Positions 57,721 through 64,000 of a DNA stretch of 64,000 bases are shown here, piece by piece (positions within the stretch are counted from its first letter, which is position 1; the number at the start of each line of letters is the position of its first letter). A model generated the notes under the pieces. The model had not been told where the DNA came from. It ran no database searches and was given only the letters and a program-made list of their open reading frames with translations. Origin of the DNA: CAVSCD01 sp963726335 (lineage in GTDB: Bacteria; Acidobacteriota; Aminicenantia; Aminicenantales; UBA8522); the NCBI GenBank assembly GCA_963726335.1, contig CAVSCD010000011.1:1116001-1180000 (forward strand). Direction: 5' to 3'. The position numbers and the translations under genes were made by a program.

Positions 57721-59556
57721 TTGAAAAAGAACCTTTGGATCGCCGCCCTCGTCTTCGGGCTGCTCATCGCCGGGCAAGCGCAAGTTCCCCCACAGGAGAA
57801 GATGAAGCCGGAGGACGTCGAAAAGACGCTGAGCCTGGTCGAAAAAGCCCAACCGGCGCCCGAGAAGTACCAGCCGGGACTGGCCGCCATCACGGCCAAG
57901 GATTCGATGGCCATGCTCAATTTCATCGCCTCGGATCTCATGGAGGGCCGCGAGACAGCCACTCGAGGCTTCACCACGGCCGCCGAGTATGCCGCATCGC
58001 TGTTCAAGCTCTGGGGCATCCAGCCGGCGGGCGACATGCCGAGCTCGCGCATGGACTTCCGGATGGGCGGCGGACGGCCGCAGGCCCCGGCAACCCCGCG
58101 CCAGCGGAGCTATTTCCAGGAGTTCGCCCTGAAGAAGGTCACGGACACCGCAAGCCAGGTCACGATCGAAGCGGCTTCGGGCGGCTCGGTCAAGTCGCGC
58201 GCCTTCCAGGGCGGCGTCGATTACCCATTGCCGTTCTCCGCATCGGCCGAGACGATCACCGCTCCGGTGGTCTTCGTCGGCTACGGCATCAGCGAGCCCT
58301 CGATCAAGTGGGACGAGCTCAAGGGACTGAACCTGAAGGGCAAGATCGTCCTGATGTTGAGCGAGGCGCCCGGCAAGGATGACCCGAAATCGCCGTTCAA
58401 TACGAATAAAGAGCTCAAGGAGAAATATTTCCCCGCGGGCGGAGACATGATGATGATGATGGCCAGGCGCGGCGGCCGTGACCGGTTCAACAAGGCCGCC
58501 GAGATGGCCAAGCTCGGTGCCGCGGCGATCGTCCAGGTCCAGAACACCGGCAAGGACTTCGACATCTACAAGCAGCTTTCGACGGTCCGGCAGCCCAATG
58601 ACGAGCGGCCGATCGTCGACAAGCCGCGCAGCCGGCTGTCGGTCGCCGGCGACCCCCGCCCCCAAATGGGCGAGGGGAGGGTCATGCCCCTGGGCATCAC
58701 CCGCGAGATGGCGAACTTCCTTCTCCAGGGCGCGGGGCAGACGGTCGATGAGCTCAAGGCGAAGATCGAGACGACGGGCAAGCCCGCCTCCATGGACCTT
58801 CCCGGCGTCAAAATGACCATCGCCACGACGGCCAAGACGGAGCTCGTCCGCGGGCTCAACATCCTCGGCGTGATCGAGGGCTCCGACCCCAAGCTCAAGG
58901 ACGAGTACTTCGTCGTGGGCGCGCACTATGACCACCTCGGCCGGTGGGAGGACTACATCTACAACGGCGCCGACGACAACGGCTCCGGCGGGGTGGGCGT
59001 TCTCAACATCGCCAAGGCCATGGCGGCCAGCCCCGTCAAGCCCAAGCGGTCGATCGTGTTCGCCCTGTGGACGGGCGAGGAGGAGGGGTTGCTCGGGTCG
59101 CGCTATTACGTCGGGAACCCGGCCTACCCGCTCGACAAGACCGTCGGCTATCTGAACTACGACATGATCAGCCGGCCGTACGACAGCGAAACGCTGACCC
59201 GCGGCCTCCGGATGTTCAACGTGCCCGGTGTCGAGGAGATCGTCAAGAAGGTCCGCGCTCCCTGGTTCGTCACGGTCAGCCTGACCGAGGGCACGCCTTT
59301 CGCCGAACTGGCCCGCGAGATGAACAATTACGTCGGGCTGGACCTGGCCTTGAGGCCGAACCCGCTGGGCGAGGGAAGCGGCGGCTCGGACCACTCCTCG
59401 TTCGCCTCGGTCAAGAAGCCGTTCATCTACTACATGGCGGCCATGACCGAGGACTATCACCAGACGAGCGACAGCCCGGAGAAGGCGTCGGGTGAGCTGA
59501 TCGCGAAGATCAGCCAGCACGGCTTCCTGACGGTCTACGCTTTCGCCGACCGCTAG
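57721..59556 (+). CDS. Secreted M28 family zinc aminopeptidase
   Basis: A 611-residue exported peptidase. Signal peptide MKKNLWIAALVFGLLIAGQA; a PA-domain-like insert (PVVFVGYGISEPSIKWDELK, LKGKIVLMLSEAPG) at about residues 175-260; and the M28 catalytic domain with zinc ligands His in VGAHYDHLGRW, bridging Asp in GADDNGSGG, catalytic Glu pair in WTGEEEGLLGS, Asp in LNYDMISRP and His in DYHQTSDS. Complete and probably active in the periplasm or outside. Translation starts at TTG 57721, placed 7 nt after AAGGAG; an ATG alternative would cut into the signal peptide. A clear terminator follows at 59584. Confidence 0.93.
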   Translation: MKKNLWIAALVFGLLIAGQAQVPPQEKMKPEDVEKTLSLVEKAQPAPEKYQPGLAAITAKDSMAMLNFIASDLMEGRETATRGFTTAAEYAASLFKLWGIQPAGDMPSSRMDFRMGGGRPQAPATPRQRSYFQEFALKKVTDTASQVTIEAASGGSVKSRAFQGGVDYPLPFSASAETITAPVVFVGYGISEPSIKWDELKGLNLKGKIVLMLSEAPGKDDPKSPFNTNKELKEKYFPAGGDMMMMMARRGGRDRFNKAAEMAKLGAAAIVQVQNTGKDFDIYKQLSTVRQPNDERPIVDKPRSRLSVAGDPRPQMGEGRVMPLGITREMANFLLQGAGQTVDELKAKIETTGKPASMDLPGVKMTIATTAKTELVRGLNILGVIEGSDPKLKDEYFVVGAHYDHLGRWEDYIYNGADDNGSGGVGVLNIAKAMAASPVKPKRSIVFALWTGEEEGLLGSRYYVGNPAYPLDKTVGYLNYDMISRPYDSETLTRGLRMFNVPGVEEIVKKVRAPWFVTVSLTEGTPFAELAREMNNYVGLDLALRPNPLGEGSGGSDHSSFASVKKPFIYYMAAMTEDYHQTSDSPEKASGELIAKISQHGFLTVYAFADR

Positions 59557-59583
59557 TCTTAAATCGATAAACGAATACTCGAA

Positions 59584-59622
59584 GGCGGGCGCCCCGGCTG
59601 ACTGGGGCGTCCGCCTTTTTTT
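59584..59622 (+). terminator. Rho-independent terminator after the M28 gene
   Basis: A 12-bp stem (GGCGGGCGCCCC with GGGGCGTCCGCC, one G-T pair) with an 8-nt loop, followed by TTTTTTT. It starts 27 bp after the peptidase stop. Confidence 0.92.
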
Positions 59623-59689
59623 CGCCGCAGTTTATTTCCCGGTCCTCGCATCCCCAGTGCTTGCGCCTTCCGGCGCGGCGGATTACATT

Positions 59690-60561
59690 ATGAGTGTGAT
59701 AAACCCGCCGCGAAATACACCCGCCGACGCCCGTGCGCCACTGACTCTTCCGTTCCGGCTCAGGGTATCGCCGGAAGCCTACGCCCGGATCGATAACGAC
59801 CTGTACAGCGCCCGGGCCGACGAATGGTGGGAGCCCGACTCCCCTTTTACCAGATGATGGCCTCCTTCAACCCCGCCCGGGTGGGATATGTCAGGCGCGT
59901 CCTTTTTGACGTCCTCAAGGTCGACCCCCGGGGCAAAACGGCGCTCGAGGTCGGGAGCGGCGGCGGGTACATGTCCGAGGACGTCGCGCGGCTGGGGTTC
60001 GAGATGACCGGGGTCGACCCTTCCGGAGGGTCGGTGGCGGCGGCCGCCGCCCATGCCCGCTCGACCGGCTGCGCATCCGGTACCTCCAAGGCGCCGGCGA
60101 GTCGCTGCCGTTCGAAGGACTCCGCCTACGACATCGTCCTGTGCTGCGACGTCATGGAGCACGTCCGCGACCTGCCGAAGGTCATCTCGGAAACCGCCCG
60201 CGTGCTGAAGCCGGGAGGGGTCTTCCTCTACAATACCGTCAACCGCACCTTCATCAGCTGGCTGGCCGTGATCAACGTCTCCCAGGAATGGCGGCGCTGG
60301 GCCTTCCTGCCGCCCAACGTCCACGTGTGGCGGATGTTCATCAAGCCGGGGGAGATGAAGGCGCTGCTGACCCTCAATCGCTTGGAGTGGCGGGAGCACC
60401 GGGGATTGATGCCCGATGTATCGGTCCCCCGGGTGCTCTCCGCCCTGCGCCAGCGGGCCACGGGGAAGTTGAACTACATCGACCTCGGCCGCCGGATCGG
60501 GCTCGTCGAGAGCCGCTGGACGGCCGGCATGTACATCGGGTACGCCGTCAAGTCCACCTAA
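59690..60561 (+). CDS. SAM-dependent methyltransferase, UbiG-like, about three frameshifts
   Basis: About 290 residues after correction. The first frame (YARIDNDLYSARADEWWEPD) breaks near 59848 and the next continues QMMASFNPARVGYVRRVLFD. Motif I is ALEVGSGGGYMSED, with acidic VDPS at the end of strand 2 and the post-I region VLCCDVMEHVRDLPKVISE; RVLKPGGVFLYNTVNRTFIS follows. Between about 60070 and 60115 the frame slips twice; the alternative reads LRIRYLQGAGESLPFE, which restores the family sequence. The pattern resembles UbiG-type O-methyltransferases, but no quinone genes are near. The start is uncertain: TACATT directly precedes ATG 59690, so a leaderless GTG at 59696 is possible. Confidence 0.75.
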
Positions 60562-60701
60562 ATTCGGGACACAATACCAATTTCCCTATTTTCAAGATTG
60601 TGATCTTATCCGCGTTCTCAGGATTGTGTCCTGTAAGCCCATGCTCCGGGTCCGCGCAGTCCAATAGAGAAATTCGGTAAATTGGTATTGTGTCCCGAAT
60701 T
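60561..60701. repeat. 141-bp element with perfect 23-bp inverted ends
   Basis: Left end 60561-60583 begins AATTCGGGACACAATACC; the right end 60679-60701 is its exact reverse complement. The 95-bp interior has no ORF. It begins at the stop of the methyltransferase gene and ends 16 bp before the stop of the convergent GH4 gene. Size and structure fit a MITE or REP-type (RAYT-associated) element; no transposase gene is in the window. Confidence 0.8.
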
Positions 60702-60717
60702 AGCAGTCTCAGCTCCG

Positions 60718-62138
60718 TCAAGCTTTGGCCAGCGCGGCGAAACGGTTGGCGATCGCCAGCGCCGGGTCCAGGGGGACTTCGCGGCGTTTGACGTTCTTCG
60801 GGACGGCGATCCCGGGGACCGCGCGCAGCTTCCTGCCGGCGAACTGGGGGAGCCACCGCGCCTCGGCCTGGAGCATCTCGGCCGTCAGGTCACGGATCTC
60901 CTTGAGGGTGAGGACCGAAGCGGTCAAGGGGTCGAGCGCCACGGCCTGCATGACAAGCTCCGGGTCGCCCGCCAAGCTGGCCTCGACCGTCAGGCCCTGG
61001 ACGAGCACGTTGGTCATGTTGAGCGCGGCGCATTGCGGGGGCAGGTCGCCGACGACCGTCGGATGAAGGCCGGTCCTGTCCACGTAGATCGGCACCTCGA
61101 CGCAGCAGCCGGCGGGCAGGTTCGTGATATAGCCGTCGTTTCTGACGTTGCCGTTAAGACGGAAGATCCGGCCGGTTTCCTTGGCCTCGATGATATGCGA
61201 GCCGTACTCGGCGCTTCGCGGGCCGAGCTTCGTGGACTCGATCGACAGCGGGTCGGTCCCGGCGAACTTGTCCGCGAGCAGGGCGCAATATTTATAGTAG
61301 GCGCCGCTCTCGCCGCCGAAGGCCGGCTCGTCGCAGTAGAGGTCGAGGGCTTTCCGGTTCTTGCGGAAATAGGGGAGATACTCGGAGAGATGGCCCGTGC
61401 TTTCGGTCATGAAGTAGCCGAAGTGCCGCAGGACCTCGGCCGCGGACCTTTTCGTTGACGTAGTAACCCGGCTTCTCGAAATTGCGCTTGAGCGCCGGGT
61501 AGAGGTCCGTGCCCCGGTGGCTCGAGCTTCAGGAACCAGGCCATGTGGTTGATGCCCGCGGCGAGATGATCGATCTCCTCCTTCGGTACGTCCGTGTAGC
61601 TCGAGATCAGGTCCAGCGTCGTCTGGACGCCGTGGCACAGGCCGACGAACTCGAGGCCGCGGACGCGGCCGAGGGCCCAGCAGCACATCGCCATCGGGTT
61701 GGCGTAGTTGAGGAGGAGGGCGTTGGGGCAGAGCTCCCGCATATCGCGCGCGATCTCGAGGAGCGCCGGGATGTGCCGGAGCGCGCGGAACACGCCCCCC
61801 GGGCCGATCGTATCGCCGATACACTGGTCGACTCCGTACTTAAGCGGGATCTCGTAGTCCTGACGGAATTCGGCGACACCGCCGGCCTGGATCATGACGA
61901 CCACGTAGTCCGCGCCGCGGAGCGCTTCGCGCCGGTCGGTCGTCGCGGTGACCTTGGCTTCGACACCGTTGTCCTTGATCATCCGCTTGACGAAGGCCTG
62001 CATCTTGCCGAGCCGCGTTCGCGTCAGCGCCATCAGCCGGTATTCGCTGCCGGCCAGGGCCGGGGTCGCGAGAAAATCCGACATCAAGGTCTTGCCGAAC
62101 ACGAGGCTTCCCGCCCCAATCATTGCGATCTTGGCCAT
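60718..62138 (-). CDS. GH4 family glycosidase (alpha-galactosidase/MelA-like), two frameshifts
   Basis: About 473 residues after correction. GH4 enzymes need NAD+ and a divalent metal and cleave by a redox-elimination path in the cytoplasm. The NAD-binding start is KIAMIGAGSLVFGKTLMSDF; QDYEIPLKYGVDQCIGDTIG, NYANPMAMCCWAL, the Cys/His metal site FVGLCHGVQTTLDL and AGINHMAWFL are all present. Breaks near 61520 (in a GGGG run) and 61442; the corrected segment reads GTDLYPALKRNFEKPGYYVN. The C-terminal part YFMTESTGHLSEYLPYFRKN is typical of MelA. ATG 62138 follows AGGAGGG. It may handle an imported galactoside or galacturonide. Confidence 0.88.
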
Positions 62139-62186
62139 GGTCGCGCCCTCCTGGATTCGACTGGCGAAACTCGGGTTCGCGGCGGA

Positions 62187-62216
62187 ATGATATCTCCGGC
62201 CGGCGAGGGAAGTCAA
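62187..62216 (-). promoter_or_regulatory. Sigma-70-type promoter of the GH4 gene
   Basis: Minus strand: TTGACT (62216-62211), 18-bp spacer, TATCAT (62192-62187), about 48 bp before ATG 62138. Confidence 0.6.
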
Positions 62217-62310
62217 AGATCGGACATTCGGGACAAGAACCTTGTCGAGACAGGGGCTCTTGGCAGGGCGTCACCAATCGGATGCGCCTCCGTTGGTATA
62301 ACGCGTCCAG

Positions 62311-62543
62311 CAGGGACGGATGGGGATGGCGCCCCGAAGACCCCCGTAGCTCTTGCCTGAGACCCTTCCCCAGACTCTGATTATAGACATTACCCACCCT
62401 CTACCCTCCCTATAACAGGGAGGGAAGCAAGTCAGTGTCTCAGGAAAGGCCGGAGGGGGGCCCGTCGGCCTTGGCCGACGGGGGAACCGACGGGACTGGT
62501 TCCCGGGGCCGGGGGACTAGGGGCGCATCGCCGTCCGTCCCTG
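62311..62543. repeat. Repeat family B, copy B2 (interrupted)
   Basis: CAGGGACGGATGGGGATGGC at the left end and CGCCGTCCGTCCCTG at the right form the inverted ends seen in B1; the inner blocks CCGAAGACCCCCGTAG and CCGACGGGACTGGTTCCCGG are shared with B1. A 101-bp insert at 62350-62450 splits it after GTAG. Confidence 0.7.
62350..62450. repeat. Insert C within B2, double hairpin
   Basis: Outer arms CCTGAGAC (62356-62363) and GTCTCAGG (62437-62444); inner perfect hairpin CCCTCCCT (62404-62411) with AGGGAGGG (62417-62424) and a 5-nt loop. It is absent at the matching point of B1. No coding capacity. Confidence 0.55.
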
Positions 62544-62609
62544 CGCCGGCGCGAGGCGCGGAAGTACATCATTACACCAAGAGAGATGTTCACTCGCCAA
62601 TCAGGGGAA

Positions 62610-62639
62610 TTGATATGCCTTTGCGATTTGTCCGATAAT
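62610..62639 (+). promoter_or_regulatory. Sigma-70-type promoter of the last Gfo/Idh/MocA gene
   Basis: TTGATA (62610-62615), 18-bp spacer, GATAAT (62634-62639), 21 bp before ATG 62661. Confidence 0.6.
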
Positions 62640-62660
62640 GGGCCGAGCGAGGGACAGACC

Positions 62661-63971
62661 ATGAGAAAAAATGCGACATTGACCAGGCGTCAATTCCTGC
62701 GCCGGGGCGCCGGCGTCCTCGGGGCGGCGATCGCGCCCGCCCTCATCCCGGGTTCGGCCTTGGGCCGGAACGGCGTGTTGGCGCCGAGCGAGCGCATCAC
62801 CATGGGGTTCATCGGCATCGGCGGTCAGGGGGGCGGCCACCTTCTCGGCGGTGCCTGGACGTATCTCGCCGGCGGCTACGCCGCCCGGAGAGATGTCCAG
62901 GTGCTCGCCGTCTGCGACGTCTGGCGCGACCGCCGCGAGCGCGCCCGGGACCGGGTCAACGCGCATTATGCCGAGGTTCACGGAAAGGGAAGTTTCACAT
63001 CGTGCGAGGCGTATGTCGATTTCCGGGACGTCCTCGCCCGGGGTGACATTGACGCGGTCCTCATCGCCACCCCCGCGCACTGGCACGCCACGATGGCGGT
63101 CATGGCGGCCGAGGCCGGCAAGGACATTTACTGTGAGAAACCGACGGCGGTGACCGTGCGGGAGAGCCGGGCTGTCCAGGAGGCCGTCCGCCGTTACAGC
63201 CGGATCTACCAAGCCGGCACCCAGCAGCGGAGCGAATACGGCGGCCTCTTCCGCCGCGCCGCCGAGTACGTCCGCAGCGGCCGCCTCGGCCGGCTCCAGG
63301 AGATCTACGCCTATCGGGACGGCGGCGCGATCGCCTGGCCGAAGCGTTTCGGGCCCGCCCAGCCGGTCCCCGACGGCCTGGACTGGGACCTCTACCTGGG
63401 TCCGGCGCCGGAACTGCCTTACGACGGCGACACCGGCGCCCACCGGTTCGACATCGGCGAGCTCAACTGGGGCCAGCACCATTACGATTTCGTCCAGTGG
63501 GCCGCGGACGCGGACGAGTCCGGCCCCGTCGAGCTCTTCAAGGCCGACGGCTTCACGAGCTACAAGTACGCGAGCGGCGTCGTGGTCCACGGCCGGCCTT
63601 ATCCCGGGGAACCTGTCGGCGGCGAGGGCGGGGCCGTTTTCGTCGGCTCCGCTGGACGGATCGCCGTCGACCGCAACGCCCTGGTTTCTTATCCTGCCGG
63701 CATCGCCCGCGAACCGCTCCGCCCGGCCGAAGTCCACCTTTATCTTAGCCAAAGTCATTCGGCGAATTTCCTGGAGTGCGTTCGCTCCCGGAAACGGCCG
63801 ATCTGCGACGCCGGCATCGCCCACCGGGCGGCGAGCGCGCTGCTCCTGGGCGGCGTCGTCAAGCAGCTCGACCGGCCGCTCAAATGGGACCCGGCGCTTG
63901 AAGAATTCACCGGAGACGACGAGGCCAACCGTTTCCTGTCCTTCGCCCAGCGCCCGCCGTGGCGCATTTAA
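62661..63971 (+). CDS. Tat-exported Gfo/Idh/MocA family oxidoreductase
   Basis: A 436-residue enzyme. Twin-arginine signal TLTRRQFLRRGAGVLGAAIA, Rossmann start MGFIGIGGQGGGHLL, VLIATPAHWHATMAVMAAEA and the signature EKPTAVTVRESRAV. QAGTQQRSEYGGLFRRAAEY and GLDWDLYLGPAPELPY are typical of the large Tat-exported subgroup found in carbohydrate degraders. The C-terminal end DDEANRFLSFAQRPPWRI parallels the protein at 2423-3694. It probably oxidises a glycoside or sugar in the periplasm with a tightly bound nucleotide. Intact, no frameshift. The next gene starts 15 bp later, so it heads an operon that leaves the window. Confidence 0.9.
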   Translation: MRKNATLTRRQFLRRGAGVLGAAIAPALIPGSALGRNGVLAPSERITMGFIGIGGQGGGHLLGGAWTYLAGGYAARRDVQVLAVCDVWRDRRERARDRVNAHYAEVHGKGSFTSCEAYVDFRDVLARGDIDAVLIATPAHWHATMAVMAAEAGKDIYCEKPTAVTVRESRAVQEAVRRYSRIYQAGTQQRSEYGGLFRRAAEYVRSGRLGRLQEIYAYRDGGAIAWPKRFGPAQPVPDGLDWDLYLGPAPELPYDGDTGAHRFDIGELNWGQHHYDFVQWAADADESGPVELFKADGFTSYKYASGVVVHGRPYPGEPVGGEGGAVFVGSAGRIAVDRNALVSYPAGIAREPLRPAEVHLYLSQSHSANFLECVRSRKRPICDAGIAHRAASALLLGGVVKQLDRPLKWDPALEEFTGDDEANRFLSFAQRPPWRI

Positions 63972-63985
63972 AGGGAGAAACCGAG

Positions 63986-64000
63986 ATGCTGACCCTCAAA
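63986..64000 (+). CDS. Start of next gene (cut by window edge)
   Basis: ATG 63986 is preceded by GGGAGAAA at proper spacing and begins MLTLK. Only five codons are visible; by position it is co-transcribed with the oxidoreductase. Product unknown. Confidence 0.5.

Noticed and set aside
57532..59520. Minus-strand 662-codon open frame over the M28 peptidase
   Set aside because: Antisense shadow; all zinc ligands of M28 are on the plus strand.
1..64000. tRNA, rRNA, riboswitch or prophage genes
   Set aside because: No cloverleaf, rRNA-like segment, integrase or phage structural gene could be recognised by eye; a covariance-model scan would be needed to exclude small RNAs.

Overview
The window is a high-GC bacterial chromosome segment with many secreted proteins: Tat signals, lipoprotein signals, a multiheme cytochrome c, secreted glycoside hydrolases, and large Asp-box/FG-GAP-like proteins. 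Gene style and content resemble uncultured Acidobacteriota-like lineages, with Candidatus Aminicenantes as my best guess. That assignment is inference; no rRNA, tRNA or marker gene is present to prove it. No CRISPR array, prophage or transposase gene was seen.

Layout. 1-2234 (minus): EcsC-like protein, then a URO-D-superfamily protein followed by a truncated RhaT-like transporter. 2423-9008 (plus): a compact carbohydrate operon of a Tat-exported Gfo/Idh/MocA oxidoreductase, a HEAT/DUF1080/DUF1080/alpha-beta-hydrolase protein, and an enolase-superfamily enzyme. 9130-10824: a cytochrome with nine CXXCH sites plus one CX4CH, behind a sigma-54-like promoter. 10897-14675: TspO, an unknown secreted protein, a GH29 alpha-L-fucosidase and a DUF2461 protein. 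14873-20333: GH106-like alpha-L-rhamnosidase translationally coupled to a Gfo/Idh/MocA enzyme. 20390-28987: patatin, sodium:solute symporter, YncE-like/phosphoesterase lipoprotein, DUF3795, YchF-like GTPase and a VapBC-type toxin-antitoxin pair. 29039-39882 (minus): three tandem paralogous secreted proteins of about 1,190 residues each. 40268-49868: GH27 alpha-galactosidase, AIR-synthase-like protein, lipoprotein, GT39-type membrane glycosyltransferase, amino-acid permease, RhaT and a second URO-D-like protein. 50018-64000: Ser/Thr kinase with TPRs, heparinase II/III-like lyase, aldo/keto reductase, E2-like acyltransferase, M28 peptidase, methyltransferase, GH4 glycosidase and another Tat-type Gfo/Idh/MocA enzyme.

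How the genes fit together. Fucosidase, rhamnosidase, two galactosidase-type enzymes, a polysaccharide lyase, the DUF1080/oxidoreductase set, RhaT and SSS transporters and the enolase-superfamily enzyme suggest a scavenger of complex deoxysugar- and uronate-rich glycans. Part of that attack may run through 3-keto-glycosides outside the cytoplasm.

Quality caution. I count about 38 single-base frameshifts in otherwise well-conserved genes, several in G/C homopolymers. Most probably reflect indel errors in the assembly, so I give corrected gene spans and describe each break. The density is about three times higher in the three tandem paralogues.

Regulation and repeats. A uniform promoter type (TTGAC[A/G/T], 16-18 bp, TAnnnT or GATAAT) can be read before many genes on both strands. 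Intergenic regions carry at least two families of palindromic repeats, one nested in the other, plus a 141-bp element with perfect 23-bp inverted ends.
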